Assembly (NCBI RefSeq): GCF_052857255.1
Contig: NC_135505.1
Span: 40,013,864-40,077,863 of the forward strand
From: Amblyomma americanum
Taxonomy: Eukaryota; Arthropoda; Arachnida; Ixodida; Ixodidae
Length of the DNA stretch: 64,000 bases
Reading direction: 5' to 3'
Shown here: in pieces, positions 40,501-50,325 of the stretch
Numbering within the stretch: position 1 is the stretch's first letter
Layout of the letters: the number at the start of each line of letters is the position of its first letter
Notes under the pieces: model-generated
What the model saw: only the letters and a program-made list of their open reading frames with translations
Told to the model about the DNA's origin: nothing
Databases searched by the model: none
Made by a program: the position numbers and the translations under genes

Positions 40501-42861
40501 GCTGCTTTTAAATGCTGAGCCTGGGGGGCTGGCCTGCGCAGACCACTCAATGCGCAGATTCCCTGGGAGATGTTCAGGCCGGCGCACATGTTTTTCGGCT
40601 TGGAAATACTTCGGAACTTCTAGGTGCAGCCTGCGAAGGATAGTAGACGCACTTTAAGCGTGTTCTCCAGTGTCGTCCACTGCTGCGTGCGAGTGCCGGC
40701 GGATCGCTGACGTGCTGCTTTAAAATGCTGCGCCTGGGGAGCTGGCCTGCGCAGACCACTCAGTGCGCAGAATACCTGGGATATGATCAGGCCGGCGCAA
40801 TGTTTTTTGGCTTTGAAATACTTCGGAACTTCTAGGTGAAGCCTGCGAAGTATAGTAGACGCCGTTTAAGCGTGTTCTTGAGTGTCGTCCACTGCTGCTG
40901 CGTGCGAGTGCCGGCGGATCGCTGACGTTCTGCTTTTAAATGCTGCGCCTGGGGACCTGGCCTGCGCACACCACTCGATGCACAGAATCCCTTGGAGATG
41001 ATCAGGCCGGCGCATTTGTTTTTCGGCTTGGAAATACTTCGGAACTTTTAGGTGCCACCTGCGGAGGATAGTAGACACAGTTTAAGCGTGTTCTCCAGTG
41101 TCGTCTACTGCTGCTGCGTGAGAGTGCCGGCAGATCGCTGACGTGCTGCTTTTATATGCTGCGCCTGGGGGCCTGGCCAGCGCAGACCACTCGATGCGCA
41201 GAATCCCTTGAAGATGATCAGGCCGGCGCACTTGTTTTTCGGCTTGGAAATACTTCGGAACTTCTAGGTGCAGCCTGCGAAGGATAGTAGATGCAGTTTA
41301 AGCGTGTTCCCAAGTGTCGTCCACTGCTGCGTGCGAGTGCCGGCGGATCGCTGACGTGCTGCTTTTAAATGCTGCGCCTGGGGTCCTGGCCTGCGCAGAC
41401 CACTCGACGCGCAGAATTTCTTGGAGATGATCAGGCCGGCGCACTTGTTTTTCGGCTTGGAAATACTTCGGAACTTCTAGGTGCAGCCTGCGAAGGATGC
41501 TAGACGCAGTTTAAGCGTGTTCTCCCGTGTCGTCCACTGCTGCTGCGTGCGAGTGGCGGCAGATCGCTGACGTGCTGCTTTTAAATAGTGGGCCTGGGGG
41601 CCTGGCCCTGCAGACCACTCGATGCGCAGAATCCCAGGGAGATGATCAGGCCGGCGCTCTTGTTTTTCGGCTTGGAAATACTTCGAAACTTCTAGGTGCA
41701 GCCTGCGAAGGATGGTAGACGCAGTTTAGCGTGTTCTCCCGTTTCGTACACTGCTGCTGCGTGCGAGTGCCGGTGGATCGCTGACGTGCTGCTTTTAAAT
41801 AGTGGGCCTGGGGGCCTGGCCCTGCAGACCACTCGAAGCACAGAATCCCTTGGAGATGATCAGGTAGGCGCACTTGTTTTTCGGCTTGGAAATACTTCGT
41901 AACTTTTAGGTGCCACCTGCGAAGGATAGTAGACGCATTTTAAGCGTGTTCTTCAGTGTCGTCCACTGCTGCTGCGTGCGAGTGCCAGCGGATCGCTGAC
42001 GTGCTCCTTTAAAATGCTGCGCCTGGGGCCTGGCCTGCGCAGACCACTCGATGCGCAGAATCCCAGGGAGATGATCCGGCCGGCGCACATGTTATTGGGC
42101 TTGGAAATACTTCGGAACTTCTAGGTGCAGCCTGCGAAGGATAGTAGAGGCAGTTTAAGCGTGTTCTCGAGTGTCGTCCACTGCTGCGTGCGAGTGCCGG
42201 CGGATCGCTGACGTGCTGCTTTAAAATGCTGCGCCTGGGGGCCTGGCCTGCGCAGACCACAAAATGCGCAGAATCCAAGGGAGATGATCAGGCTTGCGCA
42301 CTTGTTTTTGGCTTGGAAATACTTCGGAACTTCTAGGTGCAGCCTGAGAAGGATAGTAGACGCAGATTAAGCGTGTTCTCAAGGGTCGTCCACTGCTGCT
42401 GCGTGCGAGTGAAGGTGGATCGCTGACGTGCTCCTTTAAAATGCTGCGCTTGGGGTCCTGACCTGCGCATACCACTCGATTCGCAGAATCCCTTGGAGAT
42501 GATCAAGCCTGCGGACTTGTTTTTCGGCTTGGAAATACTTCGGAACTTCTAGGTGCACCCTGCGAAGGATGGTAGTCGCAGTTTAAACGTGTTCTTCAGT
42601 GTCGTCCCCTGCTGCTGCGTGCGAGTGCCGGCGGATCGCTGACGTGCTGCTTTTAAATGTTGCGCCTGGAGTCCTGGCCTGCGCAGACCACTTAATGCGC
42701 AGAATCCCTTGGAGATGATTAGGCCGGCGCATTTGTTTTTCGGCATGGAAATATTTCGGAACATTTAGGTGCCACCTGCGATGGATAGTAGATGCAGTTT
42801 AAGCGTGTTCTCCAGTGTCGTCCACTGCTGCGTGCGAGTGCCGGCAGATCGCTGACCTGCT
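34564..42861. repeat. Distal satellite zone with shuffled blocks
   Basis: Monomers here are re-used in blocks at several distances. The block at 33,264 recurs at 36,488 (+3,224) and 39,073 (+5,809; +2,585 from the second copy). The block at 36,781-37,260 recurs at 37,861-38,340 (+1,080, five monomers). The block at 39,760 recurs at 40,404 (+644, three monomers). Blocks at 35,195 and 35,455 recur at 41,646 and 41,906 (+6,451). No single long unit dominates. The last monomers (42.3-42.86 kb) carry more private substitutions. Confidence 0.8.
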
Positions 42862-43740
42862 GACCTGTTGCGAAAGCAACACATTGGAAAACTAAATCTA
42901 CACGCATGGTGTTGGAGCGTGCACAAACATCAACACATCTCATTCCATGACAGTCGCTGTGAAAACGCTGGCCTGGGCAAGAGCAGCTGCATCAGCTAAC
43001 TTCGTGCTGTCACTCCCTTCAACGCAGAGAGCAAGACGAACAGCACCAGACGCACTGTTACCCATCGCCTGCGCGGCCACCGCCACAGCTCCGCTTTCTT
43101 GGTCGCTTTCAAGAAAAGCGTGGGCGGCCGTACTATAAAGAGCCCCCCCCCCCCATCCCCCACTACCCCGAGGTTATACGCATACTGCTCTGTATCCTAC
43201 ACAGGCGAGGATCCAGAGAGGAGCTGATAACATCTACGAGAAAGTGACACCGTCAAGCGAACGGCATCACTTTGCGGCGGGCCCATGTAACGATGGAGGC
43301 GAGCGATCATAATTTCTTTTTCTTGACTGCTAGCCAGAAAGCGTCCAAAATACTGTCAGGCCAAAATTCACTCGGCCAGAGAAAACACTGACGCGCACGA
43401 GAGTACGCCGCACGTGCGCGGTAGTCAGAACAATACGGGGAAAACGTATGCGCTCTGGCTGGCTCTGGCAGCATACGAGTAACGAGAACAAGAAAATTGA
43501 AGGGGCTCAATGTGTCCTCGCGAATATAAGTCAAAGTAGAGAAAATAGATAAAAACATGATTACATTTGCTGGCTTTGGTGTCTTGGCATTGGGCGCTTT
43601 GGAACAGGCGAAAAAAATGTTGATATCTTATTCTGTGACATGATGGCACGTACGAATCACCACAACACTTCGTCTCATCAGACCTCTCTGTGTGCTTTGT
43701 GAACTTGTCTAGGCTGGGGATTCTGGGGACTTTTTCAGTG
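42862..43740. other. First non-satellite flank; no gene seen
   Basis: Satellite similarity stops in the middle of a monomer after GATCGCTGACCTGCTG. A small perfect hairpin, GTTGC-GAAA-GCAAC, lies at 42,867-42,880. A TATA-like TATAAAG at 43,134-43,140 is followed by a run of C. Short open frames here have no recognisable protein. I see no exon or RNA gene. Confidence 0.5.
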
Positions 43741-44213
43741 CATCTTTGGCTTGAAACGATTACCAGAATAATAAATCAATTAAAGTTCTTGATTTGAAGA
43801 TCTAAAGCACGACTTTTGAAATGTGCAGCTTTCTCGTTAAAAGTTTTTGGGGACTTCATATTCATTAAGTTTCGGAATTGAAATGCGTGGTTCCGTAGAC
43901 TCCGCGGCTGCAGCGAGATGCCGCGGCGAGCCCGTTTGCCACGGATAGGCCATTGAAAGTTTGTGCTAGGATGGAGTTCCTTGCGTTGCGTGACTTCAGG
44001 TGCATGGGAGTTTGCATAAAATCCCACCCGCGCTACAATGTTTGCGCCAAAATGCATTTTCTAGGCCTAAAAGGCATTGCAGGTGACAAAATCCAGAATG
44101 ACTTCCGGCGCCTGTGGTTGTTCTGGTGGGCGGTGCGTCACAGTTGAAAAAATTTTGGGGGGAGGGGGGCTCGAGCCCCATAAGCCCCCCCCCCCGCCCT
44201 GGCTACGCCCCTG
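43741..44213 (-). mobile_element. DNA-transposon end fragment (possibly hAT-like)
   Basis: On the minus strand the sequence begins at 44,213 with CAGGGGCGTAGCCAGGG, followed by a G-rich run and a palindromic GGGGCTCGAGCCCC. Ends of this kind are familiar from non-autonomous arthropod DNA transposons. The first base sits exactly where the retrotransposon ORF1 reading stops making sense, so this end marks an insertion. No matching inverted end was found to the left, so the element is a fragment and its left limit is a guess. An open frame at 43,776-44,057 may be part of it but resembles nothing I know. Confidence 0.45.
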
Positions 44214-44632
44214 GTAGAGTGGCGCCCGAGGCGGTGAGCACGGTCGATTAGATTGGGTTCGATGGCCAAACCTAGTTGAGTGGAGCAATGGCGAATGACT
44301 TTTTCTTCCGAGAGTGCATACGTTTCAGTCGGGTTAGTGTCAGGAATATTGTAAAATATGAGATTGTTACGGCAAGATTCTAGTGTGTCCATGCGCTTGT
44401 TTAAGTCGGTCAAGGTTGCTTCGGTGGTTTTCAGTTGGTGTTTAATGTCCTGCAGATCAGAAATTAATGTAGCTTGTCCGGTAGTTGGTTTCTGGAGCTC
44501 GCAAAGTATGCTGTCGTAGCGGTCGGGGCCTGGGTTAGTTTCAACATCGCCTGATAATAGTAAAAGAAAACGAGGAACACGTGAACACTCGGCAGCAATA
44601 CTACTGCAGCACTGAGGGCTCGGCAGCTGCAT
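44214..44632 (-). pseudogene. Non-LTR retrotransposon ORF1 with N-terminal 2A-like motif, truncated
   Basis: The frame opens at ATG 44,632-44,630, just inside the tandem 5' monomers. Residues 22-36 are a short leucine run followed by SGDVETNPGP. The D-x-E-x-N-P-G-P core is that of 2A ribosome-skipping peptides, known from N-termini of non-LTR retrotransposon proteins in trypanosomes, sea urchins and molluscs. If active, it would release a 35-residue leader. Next comes a heptad-like segment around residues 57-87 (LQDIKHQLKT, TLTDLNKRMDTLES). An RRM-like stretch follows (NLIFYNIPD, then DRAHRLGR), as in L1-type ORF1 RNA-binding proteins. At residue 140 the frame runs into the DNA-transposon end, so the C-terminus and ORF2 are missing. 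The clade is uncertain. The 2A call rests on an exact core motif. Confidence 0.78.
44525..44548 (-). other. 2A-like ribosome-skipping motif coding segment
   Basis: Read on the minus strand the segment encodes DVETNPGP, residues 29-36 of the ORF1 relic. The canonical 2A core is D-(V/I)-E-x-N-P-G-P, with the skipped bond between the last G and P. The preceding residues (RFLLLLSG) fit the hydrophobic upstream context of known retroelement 2A peptides. No residue of the core is altered. Confidence 0.85.
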
Positions 44633-44681
44633 TAAAAAGAAGTTACTGGTTTTTTTAGCAAATAGGAAAAACTTATTACTA

Positions 44682-45311
44682 ACCTACATTGTGAAAAGTA
44701 GCGGATAAGTAGCCCGCACTGATGCACAGGTACCGAGCCCACAGAGCGGCGGCGATGACAGCAGGGGCTTTATATGGCTGATAGAATTATCAGGTGATGT
44801 TCTTAGTGATGGGACTGGTCACTGATGGTCCAAGTTGACGTCCTCTGGCGGCGATGAGGATAGGCGATGGGGCAGGATCGGTGATGGGGCAGGCGGATGA
44901 AAAAGGCCTTTTTCAAGGAACTTCGTAGAGCGGCGACAAGCAGCTGCACAGGGAAGGCAAACACCTGCATTGTGAAAAGTAGCGGATTAGTAGCCTGCGC
45001 TGATGCTCAGCTACCGAGCCCACAGAGCGGCGGCGATGACAGCTGGGGCGTTATATGGCTGATGGTGTTCTTGTTTATGGGACTGGTCACTGAGGGTCCA
45101 AGATGACGTCCTCTGGTGGCGATGAGGGTAGGCGATGGGGCAGGCGGATGAAAAAGGCCTTTTTCAAGGAACTTCGGGGCGGCGGTCAAAATTGATGTAC
45201 AGGAGGCAGACGATAGAGCGGCGATAAGCAGTTGCACAGCGAAGGCAAACACCTGCATTGTGAGACATAGAGGATTATTAGCCTACGCTGATGCACAGCT
45301 ACCGAGCCCAC
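44682..45311 (-). repeat. Tandem 5'-UTR monomers of the LINE (about 281 and 288 bp)
   Basis: ACCTRCATTGTGA recurs at 44,682, 44,963 and 45,251. This gives two full monomers of 281 and 288 bp and a third of about 60 bp. On the minus strand they lie directly upstream of the ORF1 start. Each full monomer contains the blocks TACCGAGCCCACAGAGCGG, GGGACTGGTCACTG and AAAAAGGCCTTTTTCAAGGA. On the minus strand each also has CATATAAAG or CATATAACG, a weak TATA resemblance. The layout resembles the promoter monomers of some L1 elements. Monomer 2 has indels near the GGGGCGGCGG segment. Confidence 0.7.
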
Positions 45312-46231
45312 CAACCTCTTTCCGCGTTCGGCTTCGCCTACTGCCGTCTGTATGCGTTCGGTCGCACTGCTTTCACTCGCATCCGCACCGCGTTTGCCCC
45401 GCTTTGTTCTAATGGGTATGAACTTCGGTCTCTCAAACACGGAGCCAAATTTTCCTTTTTGACCGTCCTTTGCTCCGCGAGCCCGAAGAATCACAAACTC
45501 TTCGGCTAGCTCGGTGGCTCTAGCCACCGTCTAACGTCTGGCCTTTCCAAGACCAAATACCGCACGTTCTCCGGTAACCATCTATAAAACTGTTCCAGCC
45601 CGAAACACTGTAGAACTTTAATGTGGTCACCAAACGCTTTCTCTTCTTTGAGCCACTCCTGCATGCTCCACATAAGCTTGTAGGTGAAATCTTGAAATGA
45701 ATAACTTCTGTCTTGCTCACTTTCCCGAAATTCCCAACAGAACGCTTCCGCTGACAGCCAAGTTGCCAAGCGCCGTGGCCACATTTCCTTAGAAAACCCT
45801 TCCTTCTCGCACGTTCGCTCGAAGTGAACGCGGAACAAACCAATGTCTTCTCCAGTCTTAAGCGGCCGCATTTATTTTGTACGATAACCGTACTACTGCG
45901 CCGTGTGCCTGAGCTGCAGTACGAGCGCGTTCCAAATGGAGACGCTTCATTTCCAAAGCGTGTGGAGGCTCCCGCTCCTCATTCTATTATTTTTCTTTAC
46001 GTTCAATTTTCTTTTTTTCTTGTTTCTTAACTTAAAGTTTCTATTTTTTTGTTTTTTGTTGCCGTCTCACTCTCTCCAGTTGTCTCAAGACATTCCGAAA
46101 GCTCATCTCCAGCTTGCAAACGCAAGAATTACCTTTAGCAGCTCTTGTTTTCTGTGTTTGTCTGAGACATCCACTCCCAACTCTTTTGCAAGGTCCAGTA
46201 ATTTAGTTTTGCGTAACGACCTTAAATTCAT
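45312..46231 (-). pseudogene. gag: Ty3-type LTR retrotransposon gag relic
   Basis: Reading leftwards from ATG 46,231-46,229, the first 40 or so residues (MNLRSLRKTKLLDLAKELGV, then KHRKQELLKVIL) look like a SAP-like helix-extension-helix. After a frameshift comes a charged helical stretch (ALEMKRLHLERARTAAQ, near 45,900-45,960). After another shift comes a capsid-like segment at 45,871-45,506 with SCAN-like character (FERTCEKEGFSKEMWPRRLA, then FYRWLPENVRYLVLERPDV). The tail (ARATELAEEFVILR) continues in a third frame to about 45,312, where the LINE 5' monomers begin. At least three frameshifts and a stop make it dead. The order SAP-like, coiled region, SCAN-like matches tick Ty3/Gmr1-like gag proteins as I remember them. 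Protease and pol are not present nearby. Confidence 0.65.
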
Positions 46232-47585
46232 GGCAGTTCGGAGTTCTGCTTTCTCTACTGCCCATTGTCTTGGCGGAAACTAACCCGGCACCAACGACAA
46301 CCACTATCACTAGCTCTCCTTCTGACACTGACGAAAGCCTGGCAAAACTCAGCAGAGGGAAGTCGCGCAGTCACCAAACCTGGCAGCCATGAATCTAGCG
46401 CAGTCGATCTGCTGCAGGCAACCATTCATCACACAAGACTCGTTGCACTGCTCCTGTCTTGCCGTTGTGCTGCTCAGCGTACAGCTCAGCACATATCTTC
46501 GCTCTCATTTCTGGTAGGGATCCCACTGCTGTGTTAGGATAACGACAAGGAAAACTTAATACAACTATTTAGTTTATGTACACGCACAGCTACAAAGAGT
46601 GCTTCTCCGTAAAAGTCTTGATGAGAGGGAGCTTTTTGGTAGTTATCGGTGCCGAGTTTGATAGCGTTTTTCTTACCTATAATTCCTAGATGGAGGCAGG
46701 TCCTGCTGATGAATGCCTGACCTGAAAAAGTTCACCGTGGCGCTCATCAAGCACTCTCTCTTTAGGGAACATGCCCCCGTCACGTGTCGAACTTGAGAGG
46801 AGGATACCATCTACGTCGTGGTTGTGCAGGCACCGGAATGTCCGCGACTGGCATTCCCACGGTTCGCAGGTGGTTGCACGTGTTCCTCATCAGTGCACGG
46901 CCCAGGATACGCACAAGGCCACGGGGGCTAGGGAACGCGCCAGCCGACAGCTTCCCCTTCCAAGACGAATGGCTCTGTCAAGCGATGACTGAACCCCGCA
47001 AAACCACGAATCCTCTCGGGACGGCCAATTACGGCCGGTCTTGTTAACTCTGCGCTGGCAAGACCTCTCGGGAACAGATCCAGGGCACCAGTTTTGTTTT
47101 TGCTCGCCTCAACGGTTCTCGTTTTACTCATCTAACATTGCAAAGCTTATTGCCCGGTTTGTTGGCCGACGTCGAACCTATTCAATGAAAGAAGACCCAG
47201 AAAACATGCACCTTGTCATTTTAAGATATCGCTTGAGGTCGTGTGGCTGTACTAGTAGGTACAATAAAAAGAACCCCAGCGATGTGCTCAAGCAACCGCA
47301 AGGAGCGGCAGCAAAGTATTACATTGGAAGTACAGAGGGTTGAATGGAGTGGCCGCGATTAACCAAACCGAAGGCGTTGTCTCAAACAAAACTAAGAGAC
47401 TGAGCTAATATACATACAAAGGCTGCCTAATACTGCCGTTCGTGCTTTCCCACTACAATCATGTTCCTATTTCTATTCTTGCGCGCAGCATGAAGTGGTA
47501 AATAGCATGGCGTTTTATACGCCACCGCTTGTACAACGCACGGAAACATTTTCATTCTCGGCCACAGCGCTTTGCAATCACAAGA
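46232..47585. other. Unassigned stretch, possible LTR/leader of the gag relic
   Basis: About 300 bp upstream of the gag start on the minus strand, the text CCTTGTCGTTATCCTAACA followed by CAGCAGTGGGATCC (near 46,520-46,550) could be an LTR 3' edge. I found no second LTR to prove it. The rest has short unrelated frames and no recognisable protein or RNA. Confidence 0.3.
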
Positions 47586-48060
47586 TCAGCCTTGCGAGAA
47601 CGCAGTGCGTGTAGCTTCGTTCTTTAGGCGAATATCAGGTGGCGAGAGAAAGAGAGAAAAATAATATTTATCACCCGTCAAAATTTCGACTGGGACCCGA
47701 GGCGTAGCTCGGTCCCAGCCATGTCTCTCCTCCCTTTCAACCGTCGACCAGGATCTCCTGGATCTCAGCAGCGGCCAGGGAAGAGGCATAACTTTACGTT
47801 GTCTTTTTTCTTCCAGTTCGAGTATCAGTGCCTCCCAGGACTCATTTGTTGTTATTTCACGTGGAATTTCAAATTTCTGTCATATGCACGAAGTCGTCTG
47901 TACGCCGTCATCAATGCACGATTCTTCCGGGCGGGCGGCTTGGGTTCGCTCCTTAAAGAGAGCGACTCCATGACAGTCGTGAGTTTGGATGCACACTGTC
48001 CACGGATTGCTCTCTTCTAGGCGACAGAACCAGCTTCCGTCTTGGCGCAGTACTGATTCT
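47586..48060 (-). other. Possible 3' end of another decayed retroelement
   Basis: A hairpin with arms CTGGGACC (47,690-47,697) and GGTCCCAG (47,711-47,718) lies beside an A-rich stretch (AAAATAATATTTAT). Minus-strand frames crossing it show a charged tail (TVEREERHGWDRA) without a recognised domain. Hairpin plus A-rich end suggests a retroelement 3' terminus, but I cannot name the family. Confidence 0.25.
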
Positions 48061-49185
48061 GAAAAAGATCAGTGGGGTAACAAAGTGAGTCTCAAGGGCG
48101 CAAAAGCGTCCATCAGCAATTCACGTAATACTTAAATATATTGTGTCTCTTCCATGTTACATAGCGCCTTGAAAGTATAAATGAAGCTGTACAGTGGAAT
48201 ATTAAAAAAAAGCGCACCTTCCATTCTACCCCGGTTTATCGCTTGCTGCTGATCAGGGTGAAGATACGGCGTCAATTGAGTTGATGAGAAAGGGAAAGTG
48301 AAATTTAAAGTAATGTAATTAAATGTAGTCGTTTTAATATCGCTTGAAACCTCCTGCGAATTTGTGACCCTCGGCGGGAAAGCGAAGTAATCTAACTTGC
48401 TTCATAATGCTAAGTTATAATTCTAGAAATAACCGTGAACTGCCACTCGCCGCAGCGGTTAACCGGAAAGGGGCAGGACTGAAACAACACAGCCATCGCA
48501 TTCTTTACCTGCCCAAGTGAGGAAAGTTGTTTACGGCGTCTTCCTGTCTAATATCCTGTCCGCGATTAGCAGGTGTTGTGGAGCTAAAAAGTCACAACAG
48601 CTAAAAACACAATACTATATATCAACAACCGTGACGAGTCCAAGTGCTGGCCAACGAAGGCAACCAAGTACACATTACTGCCAGTCGTAAACAAAACACC
48701 CGTGCATAGGCTCACAAGTAGCTTCTATAATCGAGTTACTGGCCTTCATCACGCTTTTCACGCTCACTCTTACATAGACGCTATGTTTTTTTGTTTTGAG
48801 AAACCACCCGGTAAATTCCCTTACATAAGTGTAATAAAAAAACCTGACAATCTTAACATAAGCTCGAAGGTTATTATGAAGTTCACAAGTTTTTGGCCAA
48901 TTGCTTTCTCTCAGCTTTGTTAATGGACATTCATCATCTCTCTCTCTCGCGATAAACCTTAAGTGCCGCTGGTGCTGCTCTCGCAACTGACCTATTTTTG
49001 TTATATTAATTGGACAAGTAATAACCCGGATTCGACTGATTTTTTGCACACGACTGCGGCATATACGGACAGATTACTGGCCCTTTTTAGACTAGTTTTT
49101 TACGATCAGTCCTTGACAGGAATAATAACTGACACAAACAATGGTAAATGAAATTAATTAATCAAAAACATAAGCAATCAGATTT
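48061..49185. other. AT-rich stretch without a supported gene
   Basis: Short frames on both strands have no recognisable domain. The right part may include the more decayed N-terminal half of the LINE that becomes readable near 49.19 kb, but I could not align it by eye. Confidence 0.4.
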
Positions 49186-50325
49186 AAAACATCTGCCCCG
49201 CACCGTTCCATTATTTCTGAAAAATGCGCCCGTGCAAACATTACCCAGCATAAGGAATTTAGGGGTTCGCTTCACATCCGACTGGTTGTTTTGCGAAAAT
49301 GTAATATAAAAGCAATAATTAAGATAGTGTCGAAAACGCTTGGCTTCCTAAGATGTTGCGTTCGTTTAGCAAACGCAGGCACAAAGCTTTAAGCGCCTCT
49401 GCATATGGTCATAAGTGTAATAAGTCTTTTTTGAAAACTCTACAGCCAACTCGAGTACTCTCACGCTTTTTAAGCGACACGGACATTGCTTCGCTTTTGT
49501 GATGTTAGAAACTGTGCCTTGTTCTTTTTTAATGCATTTTTTTATTTGCTTCCTCCCATCATCATCATACCCCATCGTGGCCATCTTTTCTCTCCTCTTA
49601 CCGTTCCCCAGTGGAGAGTAGCAAGCCAGTTAGTTGTTTTTCAGACCAACCTCTCGGCCTTTCCCGTTATTAAACCCGCTCTTTGGAACCCACATCAGGC
49701 GTAATTGTTAACAAAACTGGTGTCTGCAAAATAAAGCCACCCGATTCATACCTAAGAATTACTCGCGAGAATAAATGAAGCCTACAAACATAAATGAAGC
49801 TCTCAGATTATCGCTTCTGGAAAGTTGAGGAATCTTTTTATTTTCTCCTTTTTTCACAGATTATACTGTAGTCGTTCCTCCTTTCCTGTATGCCCTATCA
49901 CGCTGGCCCATCACGTTTTTCTACGCATTGAAATCCAAGTGAAAGTCGAACCCACCTTTACTCGATCGTATCTATTTTTTACTGGCATTTTCTCGTCCGC
50001 CATGCGTGAATGCAATAACCTACCTGATACCGTAGCATCTGCCAATGATCACAAAGAATTTTCAACCGGTCTGAATCATTACCTTGAGCTGCAATCTTTA
50101 GCGTCCTATTCTTTCTTCATTCTTCTTGGAACGCTGCACTAGGGCGAACTTCAGAGTTTCTTCCTCTCTGTATTACATTTTTTTGTGTCTGAAGAGCTGT
50201 TGGATAATGTGTTTGCAACCCCGACCTCCGTAGTTGTCGCAATTTTGTCTCTCTTTATTTTCTGCATTTTTAGTAGTGATGCCCGCTTGGCCTTCAGGGC
50301 TTTTTATGAAAATAAATAAGATGAA
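49186..50325 (+). pseudogene. CR1/L2-like non-LTR retrotransposon, 3' relic of reverse transcriptase
   Basis: Pieces of the region after the RT catalytic site can be read in shifting frames. VPLFLKNAPVQTLPSIRNLG followed by VRFTSDW (49,200-49,300) matches the usual RYLGVHFTSDL context. IKIVSKTLGFLRCCVRLANA (49,315-49,380) matches the thumb segment, and ALWNPHQA (49,678-49,701) the EYxxxxWNPHQ motif. A final open stretch at 49,825-50,142 ends with FFTGIFSSAMRECNNLPDTV, the usual C-terminal W/CNxLP motif. A non-coding tail with AATAAATAAG at about 50,312-50,321 follows. Many frameshifts and stops make it inactive. The endonuclease and RT core are missing or unrecognisable. It belongs to the same broad group as the LINE at 57.7-60.4 kb. 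Confidence 0.7.

Larger units (their letters stand above)
1..42861. repeat. Satellite DNA array, 213/216-bp monomers
   Basis: The whole stretch is head-to-tail copies of one monomer, about 200 in total. Fixed landmarks recur in each copy: TACTTCGGAACTTCTAGG, GATAGTAGACGCAG, GATCGCTGACGTGCTGCTTT, GCCTGGCCTGCGCAG and GATGATCAGGCCGGCGCAC. Most monomers are 216 bp or 213 bp. The 3-bp difference is one CTG unit after GTCGTCCA. Counted on one consensus, GC is about 58 percent with roughly 18 CpG sites per monomer. The array is open at the left edge and ends abruptly at the right. I recognise no gene, Pol III box or rRNA in the monomer. Open frames in it (up to 196 codons, minus strand) are by-products of a period divisible by three. 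I do not know a named family it belongs to. Confidence 0.97.

Noticed and set aside
245..42764. Many minus- and plus-strand open frames of 60-196 codons in the satellite
   Set aside because: They repeat with the monomer, exist in several frames and both strands at once, and have no domain. The period divisible by three is enough to explain them.
1..42861. CRISPR array
   Set aside because: Repeats are over 200 bp, contiguous and without unique spacers, and the setting is eukaryotic.
1..42861. Ribosomal DNA intergenic spacer
   Set aside because: Spacer subrepeats of this size exist, but no rRNA sequence or promoter is seen, so there is no positive evidence.
1..42861. CENP-B box in the satellite monomer
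   Set aside because: I looked for the TTCGTTGGAA-type core and the nearest text (CTTGGAAATACTTCGG) does not match.
42947..43138. Open frame of 63 codons at the satellite border
   Set aside because: Composition is alanine/serine-rich without a domain, and it ends at a C run. Probably chance.
46771..47343. Open frames of 73-100 codons
   Set aside because: No domain, no splice or start context that supports them, and frames overlap on both strands.
48675..49049. Minus-strand frame of 124 codons
   Set aside because: No recognisable motif and AT-rich. It overlaps the probable decayed LINE on the other strand.
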